A stretch of DNA of 64,000 nt from Pseudomonadota bacterium (GTDB lineage: Bacteria > Myxococcota > Myxococcia > Myxococcales > Myxococcaceae), in contig JAFAFL010000042.1 in NCBI GenBank assembly GCA_023423535.1, positions 33,471 through 97,470 of the forward strand, read 5' to 3'. A program made the translations under genes and the position numbers. This document shows, one piece after another, positions 55,593-64,000 of the stretch (position 1 is the stretch's first letter; each line of letters begins with the position of its first letter). Below the pieces are notes generated by a model. The model was not told the DNA's origin and did no database searches. It saw only the letters and a program-made list of their open reading frames with translations.

Positions 55593-57523
55593 TGGCGGCG
55601 AAGAAGGGGAGCTACAGCGGGCAGGACATCCAGGTCCTCGAGGGCCTCGAGCCGGTGCGGAAGCGGCCGGCGATGTACATCGGCGGGACCGACGCGGCGG
55701 GTTACCACCACCTGCTGTGGGAGATCCTCGACAACTCGGTGGACGAGGTCATCAACGGCTTCGCCACGCGGATCGAGGTGACGCTGCAGAAGGACGGCAA
55801 GACGATCAGCGTGGAGGACGACGGACGCGGCATCCCGGTGGACATGATGCCGAAGTTCAAGAAGTCCGCGCTGGAGGTCATCCTCACCACGCTGCACGCG
55901 GGCGGGAAGTTCGAGCAGGGCAACTACATCCACTCCGGCGGTCTGCACGGCGTGGGCTCGTCGGTGGTCAACGCGCTGTCGAAGACGCTGACCGCGGAGA
56001 TCAAGCGCGACGGGAAGCGGTACACGCAGAGCTACGCGCGCGGAAGGGCGCAGGGCCCGCTGAAGACGCTGGGCAACGCGCGCGGCTCGGGGACGATCAT
56101 CACCTTCGAGCCGGACGCGGAGATCTTCGGCGAGAAGCAGCGCTTCGACTCGAAGCTCATCAACGAGCGGCTGGAGGCGAAGAGCTACCTCCACAAGGGG
56201 ATGACGGTCGTCTTCCACGACCACACCCAGCACCCGCACGTGACGGTGGAGCACCGGCACGACGGCGGCATCGCGGAGTACCTGCCGAAGCTCGTGCAGA
56301 ACCGCGGCAAGCCCACCGTGCCGCAGACGCCGGGCGCGCAGTTCTACGTGGGGCGCGAGGACGGCACGCGGCTCGAGCTGGCAATGTCGTGGACGGAGAG
56401 CACCGAGGAGTACGTGCGCTCGTACGTCAACGGCATCCCGACCTCGGCGGGTGGAACGCACGAGGCGGGCCTCAAGAGCGGCACCGTGAAGGCGGTGCGC
56501 AACTACATCGAGACCCACGGGCTGACGCCGAAGGGCGTGTCGCTCACCGCGGAGGACATCCGCGAGGGCATCACCGCGGTGCTGTCGGTGTACGTGGTGG
56601 AGCCGCAGTTCCAGGGGCAGACGAAGAATCGGCTGAACAACCCGGAGACGGCTGCCGCGGTGGACGGCGTGGTGAGGCCGGCGCTGGAGAAGTGGCTCAA
56701 CGACAACAAGACCGTGGCCGAGGCGATCGTCGCGCGGATCGTGCTCGCGGCGAGGGCGAGAGAGGCGTCGCGCGCGGCGCAGCAGGTCACGCGCAAGAGC
56801 GCGGTCAGCCACCGGATGAACCTGCCGGGAAAGCTCGCGGACTGCTCGTCCACCGATCCCAACGTGAGCGAGCTGTTCATCGTGGAGGGCGACAGCGCAG
56901 GTGGCTCGGCGAAGCAGGGACGGGACCGGAAGACGCAGGCCATCCTTCCGCTGCGAGGCAAGGTGCTCAACGCGGAGCAGGCCTCCACCGACAAGGTGAC
57001 GCAGAACAAGGAGCTCACCGACATCGTCAGCGCGCTGGGCTGCGGGATCGGGCCGCAGCTCGACGTGAGCAAGCTGCGCTACGGGAAGATCTTCCTCCTG
57101 ATGGACGCCGACAGCGACGGGCACCACATCGCCACGCTGCTGTTGACCTTCTTCTATAGACACCTGCGTCCGTTGATCGAGAACGGGTCGGTCTACATCG
57201 CGCAGCCGCCGCTCTTCCGGATCGACATCGGGAAGGAGACGCACTGGGCGCTCGACGACGCGGACCGCGATCGGATCATCAAGGAGAAGGTGAAGGGGAA
57301 CGCGAAGCCGGTGGTAATGCGCTTCAAGGGCCTCGGTGAGATGCAGCCGGAGGAGCTGCAGCAGACGACGCTGGACCCAAAGCGGCGGCGCGCACTGAAG
57401 GTGACGATCGACGATCCACTCGATACGGACCGGACGATCAACGACCTGCTCGGCAAGGACGTCAGCGCGCGGTTCCGCTTCATCATGGACCGGGCGACCG
57501 AGGTGCAAGACCTCGACGTCTGA
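55592..57523 (+). CDS. parE: DNA topoisomerase IV subunit B
   Basis: 643 residues, the length usual for ParE and shorter than GyrB of most Proteobacteria. GHKL ATPase: EILDNSVDEVINGF, DDGRGIPVDM, GGLHGVGSSVVNALS; transducer domain with Lys loop QTKNRLNN; TOPRIM domain: EGDSAGGSAKQGRDRKTQAI, PLRGKVLN and LMDADSDGHHI. The C-terminal MRFKGLGEMQPEELQQTTLD is typical. Its ATG overlaps the parC stop (TAATG), so the two subunits are made from one message in equal amounts. The order A then B is reversed from the common gyrase operon order. Confidence 0.9.
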
Positions 57524-57664
57524 GGCTGTTGAGGCTGTCACGAGGGGCCCGGCTCAAAAGCGGCCGGGCTGCCGAGGGCCTCGTCCGTCGAGGCTCGTGC
57601 GGTTGCCGACGTGTGCACGTCCTGACTCCCGGCTCCACCGTTGGGAGGAGGGAGGCGTTCTCGT

Positions 57665-58240
57665 ATGGACGGGGTCCTGTCATGGATCAACGGCGTGCTC
57701 GGCATTGGCGTGGAGACGAAGTCGCTCACCGTGTTTCAGGTGAGCGCCCGCGCCGCGCTGATCTTCGCCGCGGGCGTCGCGCTGGTGCGGGTGGGGAAGA
57801 AGCGGTTCCTCGGCAAGAACACCGCGCTCGATGCACTGCTGGCGGTGATGGTGGGCTCGGTGCTGGGCCGCGCGATCAACGGGTCGGCGCCGGTGTATCC
57901 GACGCTCGGCGGGATGTTCTTCCTCATCGCGCTGCACTGGGTGATGTCCGCGCTCGCCTATCGGTCGAAGAGGTTCGACGACCTGGTGAAAGGGCACCGG
58001 CGCGTGCTGATCGAAGGCGGCGAGCTGCGCCGGGACGTGATGCGCGCCACGCACATCAACCAGGTGGATCTCGAGGAGGCGGTGCGCCTGAAGACGAAGG
58101 GCGCGGACCTGTCGCAGGTGCAGACGGCGTACCTCGAGCGCAGCGGTGACGTGAGCGTGGTGCGCAAGAAGCGCGAGCCCGAGGTGATCGTGGTGAAGGT
58201 CGAGCCGGGCGTTCAGGAGATCCGCATCCGGATCGAGTGA
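57665..58240 (+). CDS. DUF421 family membrane protein
   Basis: About 191 residues. Three N-terminal membrane helices (ARAALIFAAGVALVRVG, LDALLAVMVGSVLGRAI, LGGMFFLIALHWVMSALAY) and then the cytosolic DUF421 domain (VLIEGGELRRDVMRATHINQ, VDLEEAVRLKTKGADLSQVQ, YLERSGDVSVVRK). These YetF/YdfS-like proteins are of unknown function; some influence spore or envelope properties in Bacillus. The short C-terminal beta tail (EVIVVKVEPGVQEIRIRIE) is regular. GGGAGGAGGGAGG lies about 15-25 bases before the ATG, and a 7-bp GC stem (57547-57569) lies between it and parE. Confidence 0.85.
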   Translation: MDGVLSWINGVLGIGVETKSLTVFQVSARAALIFAAGVALVRVGKKRFLGKNTALDALLAVMVGSVLGRAINGSAPVYPTLGGMFFLIALHWVMSALAYRSKRFDDLVKGHRRVLIEGGELRRDVMRATHINQVDLEEAVRLKTKGADLSQVQTAYLERSGDVSVVRKKREPEVIVVKVEPGVQEIRIRIE

Positions 58241-58254
58241 CCCGGACGGCGTGG

Positions 58255-59091
58255 CTACTGCCCGCGCGCGCGGAGGTACTCCTGCATGCCGCGAAGATCG
58301 TCGGTGTGCAGGAAGTCCACGCCGTGCGCCTGCCACGTGCTCCAGGTCTCGCGCGTGTCGGGGCCACCGAAGAAGCGGACCTGCCGGCCGAGGGCGTGCG
58401 CGCGGTTGACGATGCAGGCGAGGCGCTCGGACTGCTCGGGCGGGAGGGTGTTCTCGCCGTTCCAGTCCAGGTAGTCGGACCACTTCAGCGCGTAGTGCCC
58501 CCAGCGCGCGTCGGCGGGCGGATCGTCGGGGGAGAAGTCGTTGCTGTCGCGGACCGCGTGGCGGCGGGAGCGGGACTGTGCGAACTGCTCCTTCATCTCC
58601 GCGTTGCCGGTGAGGATGACGGTGACCGCGCCGGGCTTCGTGCCTTCTGCGTCGTCGAAGACGGTGAGCATCGGGTAGCGGTCGAGGAGCGCGTGCAGCG
58701 CGTCCACCAGCCCGTCGTCCGAGTCCTTCAGATCGATCCAGAGCGTGAACGGCGTGCCGCTCGCGACGAGGCCTCCGGCGCTGGCGCGGCGCTGCAGGGG
58801 CTCCAGATAGAGGCGCTCCAGCGTGCCCTTCGGGAAGGGGCCGTAGTGAGAGACCTCGAAGCGGCCGCCCGCGTAGAAGACGTCCGCCTCCACGCTGGTG
58901 AAGCCCGCGGCGAGCGCGTCCTCCAGCGGGTGCTCGTGCTCGTAGTCGTTGTGCGCGTGCGGGCGCGAGGGGCCCGGGGTGGGCGTGCGGTCCACGCCTT
59001 CGACGCAGACCTCGGGCAATGCACCACCACAGGCGGGCGTGAAGGAGAGGAGCGAGCACAAGGAGAGGGTCAGCAGCGCGCGACGAAGCAT
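58255..59091 (-). CDS. Glycerophosphodiester phosphodiesterase-like lipoprotein
   Basis: About 278 residues. Signal and lipobox (LLSFTPAC, Cys near 21). The TIM-barrel start PHAHNDYEHEHPLEDALAAG then FTSVEADVFYAG carries the His and Glu/Asp of the GDPD active site, followed by VSHYGPFPKGTLERLYLEPL, LWIDLKDSD and HTDDL near the end. It is nearer the phosphatidylinositol-specific phospholipase C/GDPD family than the classical GlpQ. It likely cleaves phosphodiesters of lipid head groups at the outer membrane or periplasm. The start at 59091 is chosen because the signal peptide (MLRRALLTLSLCSLLSF) begins there. It is the last host-like gene before the right-end island. Confidence 0.8.
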   Translation of the reverse strand: MLRRALLTLSLCSLLSFTPACGGALPEVCVEGVDRTPTPGPSRPHAHNDYEHEHPLEDALAAGFTSVEADVFYAGGRFEVSHYGPFPKGTLERLYLEPLQRRASAGGLVASGTPFTLWIDLKDSDDGLVDALHALLDRYPMLTVFDDAEGTKPGAVTVILTGNAEMKEQFAQSRSRRHAVRDSNDFSPDDPPADARWGHYALKWSDYLDWNGENTLPPEQSERLACIVNRAHALGRQVRFFGGPDTRETWSTWQAHGVDFLHTDDLRGMQEYLRARGQ

Positions 59092-59299
59092 GGGGCTGAA
59101 GAATGCCACGGCTGCGCGCCGCCGCCGCCACGGTCGCGTGTCCGCTGCCACCGAGCCGTTCCGCGCGCCGGGACCCCGAGCTTTCGTGCGCGCAGCGAGG
59201 CGTCGGAGCGGGTGGATGGGGTTTCCGCCGGGCCGGAGGACGGGCTCGAGGCGCTGTGGCTGGAGGCGTGCAGGAACGATTTGAGCTTGGTCCTGAGGG

Positions 59300-59830
59300 C
59301 GAGCGGAAGCGCGCAGGGCGCCGGGTGGCGGTGCTGGAGCCGAGGCCCGGTAGCGAACGAGCGGCTGACGCGGAGGGAGGACGGGCGCTTCGAGTACAGC
59401 ACGAGGAAGGGTTCTGGTCTTCACCGCGGAGGCGCTGGTGACGCGGCTGTTGGCGGTGATGCCGCCGCGGGGCGTGCACCTGACGAGGTTTTATGGGGCC
59501 TTCGCCCCGAACGCGGCGCTGCGTTCGCGGGTGGTGCGGTCTGCGCCCGAGCCGTTCACCGAGCGTGCCTCTCCCGTTGGGGCGGGCTGCGTGGTGGAGC
59601 GCGAGGAGGCGCGCGCCCGGGGGCCGAGGCTGGACTGGGTGACGCTGCAGCGGAAGACGTTCGAGGCAGACGTGTGGCAGTGCCCGTGCGGCGGCCGCCG
59701 GTGGTGGTGGCGGTGGTGAGCGACCGCCGGACGGCGGAAGAGGTGCTGCGGAACATAGGCCAGTGGCCGAGGCACGTCCCGGAGGGACCGCGGCCCGGGC
59801 ACTCGCCGCCGCAGCTCGGGTTGGCGGTGC
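59300..59830 (+). pseudogene. IS91-family transposase remnant (frameshifted C-terminal part)
   Basis: Fragments of an IS91-type transposase are recognisable in two frames: GPVANERLTRREDGRFEYST in one, then VFTAEALVTRLLAV, PPRGVHLTRFYGAFAPNAAL and a zinc-type CPCGGRR in another, then VVSDRRTAEEVLRNIGQWPR back in the first. The order matches the C-terminal part of the family (HLTRFHGVFAPN, then RLDW, then CPCGG), but at least two frameshifts separate them and the catalytic N-terminal part is absent. Edges are approximate. 59092-59299 and 59831-60004 show no gene I can support. Confidence 0.7.
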
Positions 59831-60004
59831 GACCCGACCGTGCGGACAGCGCGGCATGTGCGAGAGAGGCGCGCAGGCGGCCTCGGACGGGAGGCGTGTG
59901 CTCGCTCGCGAAGAGAGGGCCGTTTGGGCAGGCTCAAGGGGCCGCCGCTCCCGCCGCCGAGCACCTAGACATCGGCGAACTGCTGCGCGAACGTCACGGG
60001 CCGG

Positions 60005-60082
60005 TTCACGAAGAGCAGCATTGTTCCTCCTCACAGCCGCAGCTTCACGAAGAGCAGGGGTGCTCCTCCTCTCAGCTTCCTC
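60005..60082. repeat. Two 39-bp direct repeats
   Basis: Two copies of a unit beginning TTCACGAAGAGCAG, containing a CCTCCTC tract, start at 60005 and 60044. They lie between the transposase remnant and the nuclease-like gene. Confidence 0.5.
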
Positions 60083-60098
60083 GAGCCAAGGCGTGGGA

Positions 60099-61229
60099 TT
60101 AGTCGACGACGCCAATAGCGAACTCAAGTCCAAGCGATGTTCTAGCCACAGTTCGCCCATGCTCGTCAGCTCTTCGTGTCCTTTTCGTTCGAGGAAATCG
60201 ATTTGCGAGGCGCGCATCCGGATCTAAAGCGGCGTCTATCGCGTCCATAGAGAGCGACACCTCCACGTCGACCGCCTTGGAGCGAAGGCTCCCATCGACT
60301 TGATAGGCAAACTGCTCGAAGGCCTTCCAAGTCTTTGCCCACCTTCCCGCGGTCTTGGAGTCTGAAAGCAAGGTCAGTTCGCGCGCTACGTCGTTGTCAT
60401 TTCTCGCAGTTCCTCGTTCGTTCATTGCGACCAAGCTCGCCAGCTTCGGAAGCCGCGCAACCCGGAGCGTCGACGCGAGTTCGCCTCGTACGATGATCTC
60501 TTCCACCTCCTCCGGCGACATATCGAGCACAGGCTCCTCTTCGTCCTCGGGAGGATCTTCAATCACTACAAGCGCGTCGAATACTGAGTGAGACTGCGGG
60601 ATGAAGGAGGCAACGACCAGGCGTTCGCCCACACTTATCGCCGACGAAAACCGAATGTTCTGCTTTTGCGCCCTCCCAGCCTCGATCTGTTTCTCAAGCG
60701 TCGCCGGATTGCTTTGACTTCCCTTGCATTCGATGATGTGAACTGCACCAGTCATGTCTTGCGCGATGAAGTCGGGAGACTTAGACGGCCCGCGTCTTCC
60801 GGACCTCATCAGCCACGCATTCTGGGTTTGCGACAGGAAGTAGGAAGTGCTTGTCGCATTCGCTAGGTTCAATGCGTCATCGAGCAGGTGCATGGAAAGG
60901 CCAACGCCCCAGTCATCGCTAAAGATCGTCTTTTGGTGCGGGTCGAGGTCCCGCCACTCTGAGCGCAGCCTCAGTCCCGGCCCCATATCCAGCGCAGGTG
61001 CGTAGCGGAGCCAAGCCCAGCAGTCGGCCAACGAGAATCCGAGTGAAATTGGCGGCGAAGTCCGAAGCGCAACCTCACGAAGGACGTCCGCAATGTCGAC
61101 TTGCTGCGTCCCGGCTAGGGCCGAGAGGCCAGGTGGCGGGATCTTGCCCCGAGGCCACGTTTCAGTCCTCACGCTCACGTCTACGGACCGTAGTGGACGA
61201 GGTAAGGGTTGGAGTCTCGCTGGTGACAT
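60099..61229 (-). CDS. PD-(D/E)xK nuclease-like protein, candidate effector
   Basis: 376 residues, no known family name. The core SPDFIAQDMTGAVHIIECKG at about 151-170 has Asp153, then Glu167-x-Lys169, with a Gln in the following helix (GRAQKQNI, near 188): the PD-(D/E)xK catalytic layout of restriction-type nucleases. The N-terminal 130 residues (ISLGFSLADCWAWLRYAPAL, HLLDDALNLANATSTSYFLS) are probably a recognition or regulatory domain. An acidic stretch (EDPPEDEEEPVLDMSPEEVE) follows the core. Codon use is less GC-biased than the rest of the window. CGAGGCG lies about eight bases before ATG. It follows the Rad50-like gene by 68 bases on the same strand, so they form one unit; DNA cleavage as immunity is inferred. 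Confidence 0.65.
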   Translation of the reverse strand: MSPARLQPLPRPLRSVDVSVRTETWPRGKIPPPGLSALAGTQQVDIADVLREVALRTSPPISLGFSLADCWAWLRYAPALDMGPGLRLRSEWRDLDPHQKTIFSDDWGVGLSMHLLDDALNLANATSTSYFLSQTQNAWLMRSGRRGPSKSPDFIAQDMTGAVHIIECKGSQSNPATLEKQIEAGRAQKQNIRFSSAISVGERLVVASFIPQSHSVFDALVVIEDPPEDEEEPVLDMSPEEVEEIIVRGELASTLRVARLPKLASLVAMNERGTARNDNDVARELTLLSDSKTAGRWAKTWKAFEQFAYQVDGSLRSKAVDVEVSLSMDAIDAALDPDARLANRFPRTKRTRRADEHGRTVARTSLGLEFAIGVVD

Positions 61230-61297
61230 GGTCAGACGCCTCGGTTAAGGGACGGCGTTGCTCAGGCTACGTCGCCGGTCGGGCGAGACGGAGGACT

Positions 61298-63556
61298 CTA
61301 CGCGGCAGTCTTCGTCTTGGGCTTGCTCATGAAGGAGTACTTCACCTTGCCGCACATACAGTGAAGGAACTCTCGGCTACCGCGCCGGGGGCTGACTTCG
61401 ATCAGGGCTTCGCACTGGTCGCACTTGAACTGCTCGAAGAGGGTCTGAAAAGCATCAATGACGGCGATCATCTCTGTCTTCTGTAGATTCTCCCACTGGT
61501 TGTAGTGCACCGCCGGGTTTATCTGCCATTGCTCGATCTTCGCAGCAGTCGCCGCTTGGGCCAAGGCAGCCTCCCTCGCCCGAATCGCATCAACCTGTTC
61601 TTGATCCGACCAACTCTGAGCAGCTTGTCTGACATCCTTGTACTGCGACCTCATTTGAGCGATAGCCGGGTCGAGCAGGTCACCAAGATCATGCTGCGCA
61701 TGGGCTCTAAACTCGACCTTGGCTCGGAGAGCTTCGCAAGCTTCCCCGGACAAATACTCCAACGACCTACGGAGCGCGGCGGCAGCCCCGGGAACGTCGT
61801 CCACGTTTGCTTTTTCGCGAATCTCGGCCCACAGATCGCCCTTTCGCCAGTCGCTGGGTCCCTCGTCGACAGTCCATTTGCGGAACTCAATTGTATCTTT
61901 GGCACCGACAAGCCCCGCGACGTTCATGAACTTCATCCATGCACGATCGTGCGTCGTTAGCACGAACTGGGTGCCAGGGAACTCGGTCTTGAGCAGCTTA
62001 GACACCTCACGGCGATGGCCAGCGTCCACCGACATCAGAACATCGTCGAGAACCGCAAAGGTGAAGCCCGCGCCTAGGATATAGCGCATCAAGGCCAGGT
62101 AAAGACAGAGGCCCATGCCGTCTTGATGTCCCTCGCTGTGATAGGCGCCTGGCGGGAAGAAGCCGCGCCCGTAGAAATCCACTCCGAAAGAAAGCTTGCC
62201 GTGGGAGGGCGTTAGTTTCGCTTCGAAACCGCTTTCGTCGTCGGAATTGATGCGACGATACAGGACGGCGAACTGGGTCTGGACGTCATCGTAGACCTTC
62301 TCTAGCGCAGATGTGGAGGTGGCTGAGTAGATCTCAAACACGTTCTTGGCTCTCGTTGCCTTCCCCTCCGCAGCCTCTGCGTCCTTTCTCGCCTTGCGAA
62401 GTGCATCGAGCCTCAGATGGGCCGTGAAGAGGTACTCACGGGCCGCATCTTGGTCCGAAGGATCACGCAGTGCTCCGATCTCCTCCTGAAGTTTCTTGAG
62501 AACCTCGGTAAAACGTCGCGACGGAACCAGCTCTTCCAGGCAGGCAAGCGTCTTGTCGAGCGGGAGCAGAGCCGCGAAAGCAGTGCTTGCCTTTGCTAGT
62601 CCTTGTCCATGTTCAGCAATCAGCTGGGAATCAGACTCATCAAGAAGTAGCTTGCTGTGTAAATAGACTGGACGTGCGAGATCCCTCTCTGCATCGAGGG
62701 CTGCGCGAACGATTGAAAGTGTTTTTTCAGCGTCAGCACGAAGGGTTTTAACCGCTTGCAACTTCGTGCGCTTTGAGTGAACAATGGCGGTTAGTTCGTC
62801 AAGGGTTTTCGGCGTGTCGCAAACAGGGCAGGTGGCGCCCTCGTAGAGGTCGAGCGCTGTCTTTAAAAAGTCGTCGCGAACGACTTCCTTCAGCAACGAC
62901 TCGTCCGCGACCAACGCATTAACCGCAGCCTTCGCAGCGGCGACATGGGAGCCAAAGTCATTACCAAGAAGGCGGCTTTGAACGGATGCTTGGAGTGCGT
63001 CGGTGTCGGCCTTCGCAACAGCCTTGTTTGTGGTGGCGCGGCCGGCGGTCACTGGCAAGGCTAGTCCGTCACGTATTGACGTCGTGGGCCCCAGCGATGC
63101 CAGAGGCTCAAGCCCCAGTATCTGACGCCGCTTGTTGGCGGCATCAAGGATCTCCTGATCCGTTCCCTCCGTGATTGCCATTCCGCGGATCAGTTCCGCC
63201 TTGGCGGTGTCACACTGTGTCGTTGCGGTCTTCGACGCGGATTGGGCCGCGTTCGCGATCTTCTGGAGGCGCATCCGAACATTTTCTAGCGCGTCGAGTT
63301 TCAGAAGCGCTTGCACCTCCTTTGCTCGCTGACCTGGTTCAGTCAAGACGAAGCGAATGATCTCTCTCCGGGAAAGTGCAATCTCCGGATGGGCCTCGAG
63401 CTGGCGGAAGATCGCTTGGACGTCGGCACCATCCGGCGTGACTTCCAAGGTCGCCGACGACTTCAGCGTTCGGCGCACCTTTGCGGACTTCTTTAGGTGA
63501 GGAATCCAGACCACCGCCTCAACAAACGACTTCTCAAGCGACTTCTTGCTGTCCAC
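61298..63556 (-). CDS. Rad50/SMC-like ATPase, 5'-truncated by an IS3-family element
   Basis: 752 residues remain. It lacks the Walker A region: residue 1 corresponds to a point inside the N-terminal ATPase lobe (ALSRREIIRFVLTEPGQRAK at about 60-80 is retained). Coiled-coil segments flank CPVC at 243-246, a zinc-hook motif as in Rad50. The C-terminal lobe has the ABC signature-like SEGHQDGMGLCLYLALMRY (about 472), Walker B FTFAVLDDVLMSVDA (about 500) and the His switch LTTHD (about 535). A C-terminal zinc ribbon, CDQC...CMCG, is at 715-737. The upstream sequence after GTG 63556 runs straight into an IS terminal repeat at 63560, so the gene was cut by insertion and is probably inactive here. 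Such ATPases activate nucleases on foreign DNA. Confidence 0.75.
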   Translation of the reverse strand: MDSKKSLEKSFVEAVVWIPHLKKSAKVRRTLKSSATLEVTPDGADVQAIFRQLEAHPEIALSRREIIRFVLTEPGQRAKEVQALLKLDALENVRMRLQKIANAAQSASKTATTQCDTAKAELIRGMAITEGTDQEILDAANKRRQILGLEPLASLGPTTSIRDGLALPVTAGRATTNKAVAKADTDALQASVQSRLLGNDFGSHVAAAKAAVNALVADESLLKEVVRDDFLKTALDLYEGATCPVCDTPKTLDELTAIVHSKRTKLQAVKTLRADAEKTLSIVRAALDAERDLARPVYLHSKLLLDESDSQLIAEHGQGLAKASTAFAALLPLDKTLACLEELVPSRRFTEVLKKLQEEIGALRDPSDQDAAREYLFTAHLRLDALRKARKDAEAAEGKATRAKNVFEIYSATSTSALEKVYDDVQTQFAVLYRRINSDDESGFEAKLTPSHGKLSFGVDFYGRGFFPPGAYHSEGHQDGMGLCLYLALMRYILGAGFTFAVLDDVLMSVDAGHRREVSKLLKTEFPGTQFVLTTHDRAWMKFMNVAGLVGAKDTIEFRKWTVDEGPSDWRKGDLWAEIREKANVDDVPGAAAALRRSLEYLSGEACEALRAKVEFRAHAQHDLGDLLDPAIAQMRSQYKDVRQAAQSWSDQEQVDAIRAREAALAQAATAAKIEQWQINPAVHYNQWENLQKTEMIAVIDAFQTLFEQFKCDQCEALIEVSPRRGSREFLHCMCGKVKYSFMSKPKTKTAA

Positions 63557-63559
63557 ATG

Positions 63560-64000
63560 TGAACCGCCCCGGGTTCTCCGGAGACTCGATTGCGTGAGTC
63601 ACGCCACCATGGCCTGACTCTGCTGACGTCGATACCACGCCTGCTCAAACTCCACCGGCGGCACGTAGCCGAGGGGCTCCAGCAGCCGGCGGTTGTTGAA
63701 CCAGTCGACCCACTTCAGCGTGGCGAACTCCACCTGTTCGATGCTCCGCCACGGGCCCTTGTGCCAGATGACCTCGGCCTTCACGAGGCCGATGACCGTC
63801 TCCGCGAGCGCGTTGTCGTACGAGTCGCCGACGCTGCCGACGGAGCGCTCGATCCCGGCTGCGGCGAGACGCTCGCTGTACCGAATGGATAGATACTGCG
63901 AGCCTCGGTCGCTGTGATGCACCAACTCGTCGCTGCGGGGGCGTGCGTGTAGCGCCTGCTCGAGGGCGTCGAGCGCCAGGTCACTCCGCAACGAGGACGA
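63560..64000 (-). mobile_element. IS3-family insertion sequence (one end, continues beyond window)
   Basis: The terminal inverted repeat starts with TGAACCGCCCCGGGTTCTCC at 63560, a common IS3-family end, and the orfB gene begins inside it. The other end and the target duplication are outside the window. It is inserted in the Rad50-like gene. Confidence 0.8.
63599..64000 (-). CDS. IS3-family transposase orfB (3' part)
   Basis: The last 134 residues of a DDE transposase; the frame is open to the window edge, so the start is outside. It keeps the second Asp region LVHHSDRGSQYLSIRYSERL and the catalytic Glu in SYDNALAETVIGLVKAEVIW, then the usual ending WVDWFNNRRLLEPLGYVPP. No frameshift is seen in this part, so it may still be active. 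Confidence 0.9.
   Translation of the reverse strand, partial: SSSLRSDLALDALEQALHARPRSDELVHHSDRGSQYLSIRYSERLAAAGIERSVGSVGDSYDNALAETVIGLVKAEVIWHKGPWRSIEQVEFATLKWVDWFNNRRLLEPLGYVPPVEFEQAWYRRQQSQAMVA

Noticed and set aside
57547..57569. GCCCGGC/GCCGGGC stem after parE as a terminator
   Set aside because: The stem is good but no T run follows on the plus strand, so it is only mentioned with the next gene.
60099..63556. Naming the nuclease/ATPase pair as Lamassu or another named system
   Set aside because: The architecture is only broadly similar. No third gene is visible, and the nuclease's accessory domain could not be matched, so a name would be a guess.

Overview
The window is very GC-rich, densely packed DNA from a gliding, predatory-type bacterium, most likely a member of the Myxococcota. 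The signs are several long lipoproteins with Ig-like, lamin-tail and Cys-rich repeat domains, a Ser/Thr kinase with a PEGA tail, FHA and TPR proteins, a LruC-domain protein, a type III export protein of the SctV family, and convergent gene ends often only a few bases apart. The genus cannot be set from the sequence alone. No rRNA, tRNA or CRISPR array was seen.

Layout. 1-2361: 3' part of sctV and a zinc-ribbon/HExxH membrane protein. 2489-13269: a small membrane protein and an operon of three paralogous, very large surface lipoproteins, closed by a strong terminator and flanked by a 13-bp direct repeat. 13572-19970: a DUF2652 protein, a secreted dienelactone-hydrolase-like enzyme, a TPR lipoprotein/FHA pair, a small beta-barrel protein, and divergent RDD and SpoIIM-like membrane proteins. 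19986-27079: a beta-propeller lipoprotein, then a start/stop-overlapping operon of Ser/Thr kinase, TPR-TonB-dependent receptor fusion and lipoprotein. 27207-34780: a tightly coupled operon of B-box protein, DUF4129, DUF4350, MoxR ATPase, DUF58 and an M55 aminopeptidase-like protein. 34911-48604: a Gln-rich lipoprotein, a nucleotidyltransferase-like protein, an aldo/keto reductase, Rho, a beta-barrel/SppA fusion, two PEGA proteins, a giant Cys-repeat lipoprotein and a secreted MsrB-MsrA. 48620-59091: a LruC protein, a cytochrome c lipoprotein, a pyroglutamyl-peptidase-like protein, topoisomerase IV (parC-parE), DUF421 and a GDPD-like lipoprotein.

The right end (about 59.3-64 kb) differs. It is visibly richer in A+T and begins with a frameshifted IS91-type transposase remnant. 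It then carries a PD-(D/E)xK nuclease-like protein and a Rad50/SMC-like ATPase, and ends in an IS3-family element that has cut off the 5' part of the ATPase gene, including its Walker A. This is the best candidate for an undescribed system: a two-gene, DNA-targeting, probably defensive module, disabled here by insertion.

A second theme is regulatory. At least eleven genes at the head of transcription units have a TAnnnT hexamer 6-11 bases before the start codon and mostly no clear Shine-Dalgarno, while genes inside operons have Shine-Dalgarno sequences or overlapping start/stop codons. This suggests widespread leaderless or very short-leader transcription.
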